A stretch of DNA of 64,000 nt from Williamsia sp. (GTDB lineage: Bacteria > Bacteroidota > Bacteroidia > Chitinophagales > Chitinophagaceae). The notes under the pieces were generated by a model that had not been told where the DNA came from, ran no database searches, and saw nothing but the letters and a program-made list of their open reading frames with translations. Location of the stretch: assembly GCA_015069695.1 (NCBI GenBank), contig JADCRZ010000003.1, forward strand, positions 173,821-237,820, in the 5' to 3' direction. Position numbers and translations under genes: made by a program. Positions 36,123-44,329 of the stretch are shown here, one piece after another (position 1 is the stretch's first letter; each line of letters starts with the position of its first letter).

Positions 36123-36389
36123 GCAAGTATAAATTTGAGATTAATAACACATTATATACAAAATTGTTCCAGTCAAGCAAGCAGATTCAAACGTAGGATG
36201 GCGCAAATTTACCGCTTAAATTCCACACTTCATACAATTTTAGCCACAAAACGTCCACATAAGTCTTATTCTTTATTAAATAATCGTAAAATACGATCAG
36301 GAGGCAGGTATTTTAAGGAAAGTTTGTGATCTTTCTGCTTGGCGGTTCTATTTTTTATGTGAGAAGGATATAAACATTTCTGATGACGG

Positions 36390-37499
36390 CTAAAAACCGG
36401 TTGGCACAAACGCCATCTTGCTTTTTCCCAGATCGACGGAAGTAGCCACGGCAATTCCCTGCTGGTCTTTGTTATTGAGGGCACAATAAAAATGGTACAC
36501 GACTCCCTTGTAATGAATGATGGTTGAGTTGCGTGTGTACAAATTATCATACACTTCGGACGGTTTTATCAAAGGCTGTCCTTTCCAGTCTGTCCAGTTG
36601 ATCAGGTCGTAAGAGCATGCAAACCGGCTTGCAGAGCGGGCTCCTTTGTCATCCTCCGGTTTGATGCTGTTATAGAACATAACATAAAGGTTGTCGATCT
36701 TTACAATTGAAGGGTTGCCTGCCATGCCTGCGTTGTGAACGATCACCGGCTCATTGCCATACCGCTGCCAGCGGACCATGTCATCTGATACAGCCAGGCC
36801 AATGTTTCCGCTGCCGCCGGCAGAGAGGCTGTCTCCTTTTGCATTGTAGTACATGAGGAAAGGATGGCCGGTGAACTGCTGGTTATCACGCAACACAAAA
36901 CCTCTGTAAATACTGTTGTTTTCCGCTTTCAGCGTCCCGGCATCCGATGGCGTAAGTACCGGCTTGTCAACGCGTATCCAGGGGTGATTGATAGAAGGGT
37001 CCTGATAAGAATAGGCAATGCCCGCAGAATACGTTGCTGTTTCCGTGCTGCGTGTGTTTCCACCTGCGTACGACAGCCAGTACCGGTTGTTGTATTTTTC
37101 CCACTGGTAAGTACCATCCCAGGTAAGATCCTGCAGGGCCACAGTTCCTGCTTTATGGGTACCATCCCATGAACTGTCGGCAAGAGAGGTCAGCACCTTG
37201 CTTTTTACCCGCCAGGTAAGCAGGTCGCTGCTCTGGGCCAGCCAGGTTTCCTGGCCGGTTCTGTCATAAATAGTATATACCATGAACCAGGCATCGCCCC
37301 GGCGGAATATACCAGGCCCGTCAATTTTCTGGTATGGACCGGGCGCCATCATGACCAGTCCGTATTTAAAAGGAGTCTGTACTTTCTTGTACACATCCTG
37401 CATCATCTTGTCGGGGATCGGATTTTTGACAGATTGACAATAAAGAGCAGTAGCAAGTAGAAGCAGACAGGGGAAAAAACAGAAGTTTTTGCGCGTCAT
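36390..37499 (-). CDS. Secreted five-bladed beta-propeller glycoside hydrolase-like protein
   Basis: About 369 residues from the ATG at 37499, which opens a signal peptide (MTRKNFCFFPCLLLLATALYCQ); the open frame continues 153 bases upstream without a leader and is not used. Repeated propeller blades are seen: GPGIFRRGDAWFMVYTIYD, QWEKYNNRYWLSYAGG, GHPFLMYYNAKGD, NPSIVKIDNLYVMFYNS, NSTIIHYKGVVYHFYCAL. This is the GH43/32/62/117/130 superfamily layout. Acidic residues lie at blade starts as in these enzymes, but the family number cannot be fixed by eye. A role in extracytoplasmic glycan trimming is likely. Confidence 0.8.
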   Translation of the reverse strand: MTRKNFCFFPCLLLLATALYCQSVKNPIPDKMMQDVYKKVQTPFKYGLVMMAPGPYQKIDGPGIFRRGDAWFMVYTIYDRTGQETWLAQSSDLLTWRVKSKVLTSLADSSWDGTHKAGTVALQDLTWDGTYQWEKYNNRYWLSYAGGNTRSTETATYSAGIAYSYQDPSINHPWIRVDKPVLTPSDAGTLKAENNSIYRGFVLRDNQQFTGHPFLMYYNAKGDSLSAGGSGNIGLAVSDDMVRWQRYGNEPVIVHNAGMAGNPSIVKIDNLYVMFYNSIKPEDDKGARSASRFACSYDLINWTDWKGQPLIKPSEVYDNLYTRNSTIIHYKGVVYHFYCALNNKDQQGIAVATSVDLGKSKMAFVPTGF

Positions 37500-37732
37500 A
37501 TAGAGTTTCGGTGTAGTCGTAATGCGGGGTTGAAGGTAAAGAAATTCTTTCAACATATATAGCAGCAATAACGGTTGTAAAGGCAGGCGGCTAAAGCCCA
37601 ACGCGGTTCCGAGCTTTGCTAACGGATATAAAATTACCACATATATATGCATTGTAGGGTGATCACTAATATTCTTTGATATAAATCAAATCGATTGATG
37701 GTAAGAAAAGACATTTTTGCAAAAACAAATAC

Positions 37733-39013
37733 ATGAGACACAAACCTCTGTTGATTTCTATCATCTTTGGCCTGATGATAGCGAGCTGTGAAAAGCAGAA
37801 CTACACGCAAGGCATACCCCGCCAGCAGACCTTCGTAAAGGATGCGATCCAGTATTTAGATAGCCAAGTAGGCGATGAAGAACTGGCCAAGCTGTCTATC
37901 TCTTCGCCCAACCTTATCCAGTACCAGGGAAAGCCGGTGGCGGTAAGGGTGTATACCAAAACGGATCCCTCCCCTGATCGCTTTGTAATTTTATATAAGA
38001 AAGAGGGCCGGTTTACCGGTTATTGGGTGGATAAGACCGGCTTACACAAGGAACTGCCGGATACATATAAAGGCACCATGTCACTCCTGGATTTAACAGG
38101 CAGTCTTCGCATCAGGTACACGGTAGAGGAAAACAAGGTGACTGGAATCTATGATGCTGTAGAAGGAAAAGCCATCCAGCTCAACACACCCTCTCTCAGC
38201 CCCCCCGATAATCCTTACGAGTTGGAAGCTGTCGTTGTTACCCCACAGCACAGGGAAAACAAGGATTACTATAATCTGTTCTGGTTTTTAAACCGGGAAG
38301 ATGAGTTCAGGGAATGCTTTATAACGGACGATGAATACATGCGCAACGGTGGTGGGGAAAGCAGTTCTGAAATGGCAGTGGCAGTCGAATTTCCCGAACC
38401 TGACTATCCCATCAAAGACATCAAGGATGAACTTAAGTGTTTTACCATTGACCCGAAGGCAACGTACTCGGTGACAGTGAATGTAAACCAGCCTGTGCCG
38501 GGTAGTAGAGAATTGGTGAACTTAAATGCGAACCACAATGCTGGACATGCCTTTCTCACATTATCAGAGCAGACAGACGGAAACTCAATTATTCGGAACG
38601 TTGGATTTTATCCATTGCATTCGGCAAAATCAGTCAACGGTAACGATCAATCCATCTTTGGAGATGATTCAAAAACTTCAAGTAGTGTTTCTTTAAAACT
38701 GTCTGTTTCAGCAACTGAATTTAATAATCTTCAAACTGTAATATATGACTTAGTAAAGTACAATTATGATTTAAATGATAATAATTGTACAACTGTAATA
38801 ATAGATGCGCTAAATAAGATTAATATACATCTACCTTCTACAATTGGTGACAACTTATTATTTAAAGGAAACGATCCTGCAGACTTAGGTGAAGATTTAA
38901 GACTCTTAAATCTAAATCTTTTTAGTAATCAAAATGGAGGAAGGCACGTGGTTAGGAACGTTTCAAACAAAAACTCATTATACCCTCCAAATAAAACTGG
39001 AACCTGTAAATAA
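37733..39013 (+). CDS. Lipoprotein with AT-rich permuted papain-like C-terminal domain
   Basis: A 426-residue protein of no named family that I recognise. The leader MRHKPLLISIIFGLMIASC gives a lipobox cysteine near residue 19. Residues about 20-250 form a variable stalk domain. The C-terminal ~170 residues have the order expected of circularly permuted papain-like (NlpC/P60, LRAT, PPPDE type) enzymes: a histidine in AGHAFLTL (H272), then a cysteine in NNCTTVIIDAL (C352), followed by HLPSTIG and the DPADLGEDLRLLNLN tail. From about 38640 base composition falls sharply to AT-rich. Possible roles: peptidase, amidase or acyltransferase toxin. The catalytic call is inference. Confidence 0.72.
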   Translation: MRHKPLLISIIFGLMIASCEKQNYTQGIPRQQTFVKDAIQYLDSQVGDEELAKLSISSPNLIQYQGKPVAVRVYTKTDPSPDRFVILYKKEGRFTGYWVDKTGLHKELPDTYKGTMSLLDLTGSLRIRYTVEENKVTGIYDAVEGKAIQLNTPSLSPPDNPYELEAVVVTPQHRENKDYYNLFWFLNREDEFRECFITDDEYMRNGGGESSSEMAVAVEFPEPDYPIKDIKDELKCFTIDPKATYSVTVNVNQPVPGSRELVNLNANHNAGHAFLTLSEQTDGNSIIRNVGFYPLHSAKSVNGNDQSIFGDDSKTSSSVSLKLSVSATEFNNLQTVIYDLVKYNYDLNDNNCTTVIIDALNKINIHLPSTIGDNLLFKGNDPADLGEDLRLLNLNLFSNQNGGRHVVRNVSNKNSLYPPNKTGTCK

Positions 39014-39027
39014 TCTAAACATTAGAG

Positions 39028-39675
39028 ATGAGCTATATCAAACTCGCACTTACCAGTTGTTTACTCCTCATATCAACAATAGGACATTCTCAAAACCAAA
39101 TTTCATTTAATGAAAAAGAAAAGGAAATTCTAAAACTATTCAACAACTTTAAAGAGTATCTTATTTTAAGTATAGATAAGGACATTGAGGTTTCAGATAC
39201 ATCACAAATCAAACATGTTTTGCTGAACTACATTTTGCCTGAGTCATCTTTAGATACAAATAATAGAAGTCACTTTAAGGAAAGTGAAATTTCTTCCAGA
39301 AAACTAAGCCTCTTTATTAGTGAATTCAAAAAATTTCATCAGTATTTTTTTGAACAAAAAGATAGAAGCTTAGCTGAACATCTATCAATCTTACCAATAC
39401 GCCTATCTCCTAATAAATGTATTTATAAAGAGATGACCCTGTTTCAACAGCAGTACACATTTGTTTACTATGATAATCGATTTCCAGAAAAGATTCTAGG
39501 GTATATACTGTTTGCACCTAAGTTTAAAAATATAACATCAGGACCAAGAATATGGTCATGGACACTCCAGTTTGACGCAGGTCATTGGGCGTTTAGATCT
39601 CCTATGGGTACTGTTGGTATGGAATATTTTATTTCTGATGGGTCGAAAGGTCCTGAACAACCTATTGGAAATTGA
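39028..39675 (+). CDS. Secreted AT-rich protein of unknown family, likely partner of the preceding gene
   Basis: A 215-residue protein with a signal peptide (LALTSCLLLISTIGHSQ). I do not recognise a domain. The mature part is rich in Lys, Phe, Ser and Asn, with helical N-terminal segments (FNEKEKEILKLFNNFKEYLILSI) and a beta-rich C-terminal half (FVYYDNRFPEKILGYILF, WSWTLQFDAGHWAF). It starts 14 bases after the papain-like lipoprotein and shares its low GC, so the pair was probably acquired together. Export to the same compartment as the lipoprotein would suit an inhibitor or immunity role. That role is inference only. Confidence 0.65.
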   Translation: MSYIKLALTSCLLLISTIGHSQNQISFNEKEKEILKLFNNFKEYLILSIDKDIEVSDTSQIKHVLLNYILPESSLDTNNRSHFKESEISSRKLSLFISEFKKFHQYFFEQKDRSLAEHLSILPIRLSPNKCIYKEMTLFQQQYTFVYYDNRFPEKILGYILFAPKFKNITSGPRIWSWTLQFDAGHWAFRSPMGTVGMEYFISDGSKGPEQPIGN

Positions 39676-39680
39676 CTATA

Positions 39681-39762
39681 ATACCGAATTGAATTTAGGA
39701 GTATGGCATTCCATGTTCCTACCGGAACATGGAATGCCATACTCCTAAATTCAATTCGGTAT
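39681..39762. repeat. Perfect 39-bp inverted repeat with 4-base loop
   Basis: The 39 bases at 39681-39719 are the exact reverse complement of 39724-39762, with the loop TACC between them. No mismatches. It lies 6 bases after the stop of the AT-rich gene and directly before a terminator. No open frame is present. It could be a mobile palindromic unit or an RNA hairpin. Confidence 0.9.
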
Positions 39763-39763
39763 A

Positions 39764-39802
39764 AAAACAAGAATGCCCCCAAAATGGAGGCATTCTTGTT
39801 TT
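39764..39802. terminator. Bidirectional rho-independent terminator
   Basis: A 14-pair perfect stem (39764-39777 with 39789-39802, 11-base loop) flanked by A-run and T-run. It serves the convergent genes on each side: the AT-rich pair (plus) and the DUF4142 gene (minus). Confidence 0.85.
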
Positions 39803-39816
39803 ATATTATCCACAAC

Positions 39817-40470
39817 TTACTTAAAGGAACTTTGTAAACTCTGCGACATCGTTAGGTGACTATGCAGTGTAGGCAGGGTCTTGGTGATCATGCCATTCAA
39901 GGTAGAATCTTTTACGTTGTTCTGGCCTTTTTCGAAAAGACGGATGGTTTTTTCGTGGCCTGCTACCAGTTTGTCAGACCAGGCTTTGTCCCAATCTTTG
40001 CCGGCTGTATGGGAATTGAGGTCCTTCATCTCGTCAGCAGCTTTGCTTTCAGAAGCATCAAAGGTCTTGTACTTTTTCTTGGCCGCATACGCTTTTACTT
40101 CCTGACCCATTTTTTTGTGGTCAGCCAGCATCATCTTCGCATGTGACTTCAGCTCTGCGCTGGTTCCTTTGTCAATGCCAGCCTGCAGCAGCTTCATTTC
40201 ATCTTCGTTTTGCGTACCTGCATTCAGTACAAAAGAGGAATCCGGATTGCCACTGCTGAAAATGCTGTTGATTTTATCAGCCAGCGAATCCACCCCGCTT
40301 TTTGCCCGGTCATCCAGGTTGGAAGCCGTGCCGGACGTATCTCCACCCGTGCCGTTTGCAGTAGAATCAGTTGCATCAGCTGATGATGTTGTGTTGTCGT
40401 TGCCGCAAGAAGTGATGGCTGCCGTGAGCAGACATCCGAGCATAAAATGCTTAAATGTTAGTCTTTTCAT
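39817..40470 (-). CDS. DUF4142 family lipoprotein
   Basis: A 217-residue protein with a lipoprotein leader (MKRLTFKHFMLGCLLTAAITSC), a Ser/Thr/Asp-rich linker, then the DUF4142 helical bundle (FVLNAGTQNEDEMKLLQAG, ELKSHAKMMLADHKKMGQEVKAYA, LVAGHEKTIRLFEKG, LPTLHSHLTMSQSL). The bundle is ferritin-like in outline and histidine-rich, though no metal site is proven. Members are often induced by stress. It lies 31 bases after the DUF892 gene in the same orientation, so both should share a transcript; the terminator at 39764 ends it. Confidence 0.88.
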   Translation of the reverse strand: MKRLTFKHFMLGCLLTAAITSCGNDNTTSSADATDSTANGTGGDTSGTASNLDDRAKSGVDSLADKINSIFSSGNPDSSFVLNAGTQNEDEMKLLQAGIDKGTSAELKSHAKMMLADHKKMGQEVKAYAAKKKYKTFDASESKAADEMKDLNSHTAGKDWDKAWSDKLVAGHEKTIRLFEKGQNNVKDSTLNGMITKTLPTLHSHLTMSQSLQSSFK

Positions 40471-40501
40471 ATGCTTGTTTTAATGGATGAGCGTGTATTG
40501 A

Positions 40502-41044
40502 TTATGCTTCCTGTGGTTCAGTGCTGGCCTCGTAGTTGACGCCGCTTTCTGCAATCTGCGTAAGCAGGCCATCTGCTTCTTTTTCTTCACTCAAAGTTTG
40601 ATCGAGCGTTTCAGCCACTTCGTTGTATCCAAGTGTTTTAGCGAGCTGTTTCAATCCGCCATAAGTGGCAATTTCATAGTGTTCTGCTTTCTGGCCGGCA
40701 AAGATCAGTCCTACATCTCTCTGCGCGGTACCTTCTTCGGTTTCATCTATCAGGTCATTGCCTTCGTCCGCAATCCCGGCCATGGCGTGGCATTTTTTCG
40801 TATTGGCGGGTTCACCTATAAGATCAAAAACTTTTTCCAGGCGGGTAACATGCGTTTTGGTTTGCTCAAGGTGGTTGGAGAATGCTGTTTTAAGCTGGCT
40901 TGAAGTAGCAGCTTCTTGCAATTTGGGCAGGGTCTTTACCAGCTTTTTCTCTGCCCAGTAAATATCCTGTAAAGCATCAATGAAAAACGTTTTAAGTTTC
41001 GAGTCGGAACTACCGGAAGCTCCGCTAGTGAATTGAGTTGCCAT
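40502..41044 (-). CDS. DUF892 (YciE/YciF-like) ferritin-superfamily protein
   Basis: A 180-residue protein of the DUF892 family, whose E. coli member YciF is a stress-induced dimeric ferritin-like protein. Motifs: LKTFFIDALQDIYWAEKKLVKTLPKLQEAA, HLEQTKTHVTRLEKVFDLIGE, and AGQKAEHYEIATYGGLKQLAKTLG. Carboxylate and histidine positions fit a two-metal helical site but the function is not settled. It heads a two-gene unit with DUF4142. The 253-base upstream gap has no clear promoter box by eye. Confidence 0.9.
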   Translation of the reverse strand: MATQFTSGASGSSDSKLKTFFIDALQDIYWAEKKLVKTLPKLQEAATSSQLKTAFSNHLEQTKTHVTRLEKVFDLIGEPANTKKCHAMAGIADEGNDLIDETEEGTAQRDVGLIFAGQKAEHYEIATYGGLKQLAKTLGYNEVAETLDQTLSEEKEADGLLTQIAESGVNYEASTEPQEA

Positions 41045-41297
41045 AAAATTTAGATTTTAGCTGAAAAATAGCTTTGTGACAATGGTATTAAAAAAATAAT
41101 GCCAAAGGCTATTTCCCGGCAACTCCCCCGTTTCCGTCCGCTCACCGCAGAAACGAAACCACACCCACCCATAAACGCGCTTGTATAAACAGGTGCAGAA
41201 AACTTTGGCTGTGTATTCTGTTACACACTCTAAAGGGTTGATCAATACTAATTTATAGAAAAATAAAATGGCTTTTTACCCGATTAAAGCACGCAGC

Positions 41298-43403
41298 TTA
41301 CTCTTCGGTGATTTTTTCTTTTACGACAACCAGGTTCTCCAGATCTACCTGCATCGGCAGAAGACCGATCTTTACAACAGCCCGCTTGCCCCGGATCTCC
41401 AGCACCTCCCCAACCTGGTGATTTTTTTTCATCTTTACCTTGTCGCCTACATTTACCTCCCCTCCCACTTCATTGTACCTGGATTCAACCTTTTTTTGCA
41501 GCTTGTTGACGACCTGTTTGTCTTTTTTGTTGAACAGCAGGTGCTGGATTTCCTTGACCACTTTGTTTTTATCTTCTGCCTTTTTCCATTCCAGCACGAT
41601 CTGCTTGAGCTTGCGCTCCATGTCTTTGAGATAAACAAGCCGATCCTCGGTGATCTTGTTCTGCTGCTTGAGCAGCTCTACCTGTTGCAGGTGCTTTTCT
41701 TTGATGAGCACCGCCTCCATTTCAGTTTTTAGCTGCTGGTTTTCTTTTAGCAGGCGGTTCAGCTCTCCTTTTTCTTTTTGCACCACCTGTAGTTCCTGTT
41801 CAGTCCGGTTCAACAATTTATCGAGCCTGAAATGATCTTCATCTACCAGCTCCCTGGCCCTTTCAATCAGTCTTTTATCCAACCCTATGCGCTCTGCGAT
41901 CGAAAACGTATACGAGCTGCCTGGCTTTCCGGTGATCAGCCTGTAAAGCGGCATGAGGGTCTTTTCGTCAAAGGCCATGGCGCCGTTCATAATACCCGGT
42001 ACTTTGTTGGCCATTACCTTGAGGTTCAGGTAATGGGTGGTTACAATACCATAGGCATGTTTGCGGGCCAGCTCTTCCATGATCACTTCAGCAAACGCAC
42101 CACCGAGGTCAGGATCACTGCCACTTCCCAGCTCATCGATAAAGAACAGGGTTCTGCCGTTTGCATGCTCAATAAAGTGCTTCATGTTTTTGAGGTGGGC
42201 ACTGTAGGTACTCAGTTCAAACTCCAGGCTTTGCGTATCGCCGATGTGGATCATCAGCTGTTTAAATACACCCATCTGGGAAGCAGGATGTACAGGCACC
42301 AGCAATCCGCTCTGCACCATCATCTGCAGCAAACCAACTGTTTTCATGGTAACAGTTTTTCCGCCTGCATTTGGTCCGCTGATGACCAGGATCCGGCTTT
42401 TGTCATCCAGGGTTACAGAAACCGGAATGACGGGTTTGTTCTGCCTTTTATTGTAGAGATACAGCAGCGGGTGACAGGCATTTACCAGGTGAACATGCGA
42501 ACGGTCGTTGATCAGGGGATATTCGCCGTTCATCTCTGCTGCCAGTCTAGCCCTTGCCTCTATGAAATCATACTCGCCCACCGCTTCGTAGTAAGTGCTT
42601 AAAAGGGGGGCATACACGGAAAGCTGGGCTGTAAGCTCCCGCAGGATGCGGTACACTTCGCGGCTTTCTTCATGCTCCAGGGAGAAAACATCGTTGTTCA
42701 GTCCGATCGTCTCCTCCGGTTCGATAAAGGCCGTCCGGCGGGTATCGCTTTCTCCATGCAGGATGCCCTTTACGACTCTTTTCTGCTCGGCAAACACAGC
42801 CAGTACCCTCCGTCCGTTCAGAAAAGATTCTTCGATATCGGCTAAATAGCCTTCCTTGTTCAGTTTCTGGACGATGCGGTCAAACGCACGGCGCAGCTCA
42901 TTGCGTTTCCGGTACAAATCAAGCCGGATGTTCCGCAACTCCTCCGAGGCATTGTCGAGCACAGCGCCGTTCTCGTCCAATACCTCACCCAGCATCTCCA
43001 GGATCTTTTTTTCGTAATGGGTTCCGCTGACCACCCCTGCCAGCGCAGGATAGGCTTCCTTTCTTTCCGCGTCGAACCAGCGGAAGATACTTTGCATGCT
43101 TTGGGCCAGCCTTCTGATAGAGACAAACTGCTCAGATGACAATACGGCACCGGGAATACCCAGCAATTTGATCTCGCGGGACAGGTTCAGCACCACTTCA
43201 TTGGGAAAATACATGCCGTTTACCAGCAATTGCTTGTATTCATGGGTTTGCTTCAGGGCCGTATCGATCAGGTCTTTTACCGTATGGATGCGCAGATCGT
43301 TGGCTTTGGCTTTGGCATATTCGCTTTTGCTGCGTTCAGCCAGGATCGTCTTTATTTTATCAAATTCCAGTTGTACAGGAGCCGACTCAGGAAATACTCT
43401 CAA
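41298..43403 (-). CDS. mutS2: MutS2-family ATPase without Smr nuclease domain
   Basis: A 701-residue protein starting at TTG (RVFPESAPVQLEFDKI is the family's usual opening). It has the MutS core and clamp (about 1-310), then the ATPase with Walker A VISGPNAGGKTVTMKTVG, SLEFELSTYSAHLKNM and Walker B TLFFIDELGSGSDPDLGGAFAEVIME. A coiled-coil region follows (about 520-640). It ends after a KOW-like segment (VGDKVKMKKNHQVGEVLEI) with no Smr nuclease domain, which many MutS2 proteins carry. No shifted remnant of Smr is visible downstream. MutS2 acts in recombination control or ribosome rescue rather than mismatch repair. Confidence 0.92.
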   Translation of the reverse strand: MRVFPESAPVQLEFDKIKTILAERSKSEYAKAKANDLRIHTVKDLIDTALKQTHEYKQLLVNGMYFPNEVVLNLSREIKLLGIPGAVLSSEQFVSIRRLAQSMQSIFRWFDAERKEAYPALAGVVSGTHYEKKILEMLGEVLDENGAVLDNASEELRNIRLDLYRKRNELRRAFDRIVQKLNKEGYLADIEESFLNGRRVLAVFAEQKRVVKGILHGESDTRRTAFIEPEETIGLNNDVFSLEHEESREVYRILRELTAQLSVYAPLLSTYYEAVGEYDFIEARARLAAEMNGEYPLINDRSHVHLVNACHPLLYLYNKRQNKPVIPVSVTLDDKSRILVISGPNAGGKTVTMKTVGLLQMMVQSGLLVPVHPASQMGVFKQLMIHIGDTQSLEFELSTYSAHLKNMKHFIEHANGRTLFFIDELGSGSDPDLGGAFAEVIMEELARKHAYGIVTTHYLNLKVMANKVPGIMNGAMAFDEKTLMPLYRLITGKPGSSYTFSIAERIGLDKRLIERARELVDEDHFRLDKLLNRTEQELQVVQKEKGELNRLLKENQQLKTEMEAVLIKEKHLQQVELLKQQNKITEDRLVYLKDMERKLKQIVLEWKKAEDKNKVVKEIQHLLFNKKDKQVVNKLQKKVESRYNEVGGEVNVGDKVKMKKNHQVGEVLEIRGKRAVVKIGLLPMQVDLENLVVVKEKITEE

Positions 43404-43598
43404 ACACTAATTTTTTTAGAGCTGCAAATTTCGCGATTATTTTTGACCCGGCGAAGCTATTTGCCCGTTTCTCCAGTTTTTACAAATAAGCCCAACGTTA
43501 AGAATCCGATAAAAACCGGGCTGTAGAACCGTCCGGGGCCCCATCTCTCTCCCCATTTCTTTAACTTGCTGCAAATTTGTTCCCTAAAAATCATTCTG

Positions 43599-44255
43599 AT
43601 GAAAGTGCTCTATTTGCTGGCAGTTTTTATGATACTCGCCGTCTGCATCAGTTCCTGTTCACAGAATCAACCTAAAACATATCTCATGAGCGAATTAAAT
43701 GGATCCAATCCGGTGAACACCGATACCGCCACTTTTGGTACCGGTTGTTTTTGGTGCACCGAAGCCGTTTTTCAACAATTAAAAGGGGTGCTGAAAGTTA
43801 CTTCAGGCTACAGCGGTGGTCATGTAGCCAACCCTACCTACGAACAGGTATGTGCCAAAAATACAGGCCATGCCGAGGTGATCAGGGTTGTATATGATCC
43901 TTCCCAGATCAGCTACGACGAGCTGCTGGAAGTATTCTGGCAAACCCACGACCCCACCACCCTGAACAGACAGGGCAATGATGTGGGGCCGCAATACCGA
44001 AGCGTGATATTTTATCACAGTGAGGAGCAAAAGCAAAAAGCAGAACACTACAAAGCCGAACTGGATAAAAGCGGTTCCTGGAAAGACCCGATCGTAACCG
44101 CCATTGAGCCAATCAAGAATTTCTATTCTGCGGAAGATTACCACCAGAATTATTACAACAACAACGGCAACCAGCCTTATTGTTATTTCGTGGTGCGTCC
44201 CAAAGTAGAAAAATTTGAGAAGGTCTTCAAGAACAAGCTGAGAGTACATCAATAA
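43599..44255 (+). CDS. msrA: Peptide-methionine (S)-S-oxide reductase, exported
   Basis: About 218 residues from the ATG at 43599; a TTG 33 bases earlier is less likely. A leader (VLYLLAVFMILAVCISSC) with a lipobox-like end suggests export as a lipoprotein. The MsrA core follows: FGTGCFWCTEAVFQQLKGV with catalytic C50, TSGYSGGHVANPTYEQVC, HAEVIRVVYDP, FWQTHDPTTLNRQGNDVGPQYRSVI and FYSAEDYHQNYY. It repairs methionine-S-sulfoxide, here probably in the periplasm. A strong terminator follows at 44283. Confidence 0.94.
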   Translation: MKVLYLLAVFMILAVCISSCSQNQPKTYLMSELNGSNPVNTDTATFGTGCFWCTEAVFQQLKGVLKVTSGYSGGHVANPTYEQVCAKNTGHAEVIRVVYDPSQISYDELLEVFWQTHDPTTLNRQGNDVGPQYRSVIFYHSEEQKQKAEHYKAELDKSGSWKDPIVTAIEPIKNFYSAEDYHQNYYNNNGNQPYCYFVVRPKVEKFEKVFKNKLRVHQ

Positions 44256-44282
44256 AGTCCCGTTGTAAATCCAAATACCATT

Positions 44283-44312
44283 AGCCACCTCCCAACAGGT
44301 GGCTTTTGTTTT
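44283..44312 (+). terminator. Rho-independent terminator of msrA
   Basis: An eight-pair stem (44283-44290 with 44297-44304, six-base loop) followed by TTTGTTTT, 28 bases after the msrA stop. Confidence 0.8.
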
Positions 44313-44329
44313 GGCGGTATGCCCCGTTC

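Noticed and set aside
36151-36176. TTGACT and TATAAT on the minus strand upstream of rpoD, like an E. coli promoter
   Set aside because: The spacing is only 14 bases and this sigma type does not read that promoter form.
39582-39782. Open frame across the 39-bp palindrome
   Set aside because: The frame arises from the symmetric repeat and has no start signal or domain.
41045-41297. A frameshifted Smr domain downstream of mutS2
   Set aside because: The following minus-strand sequence shows no Smr-like frame; the domain is simply absent.
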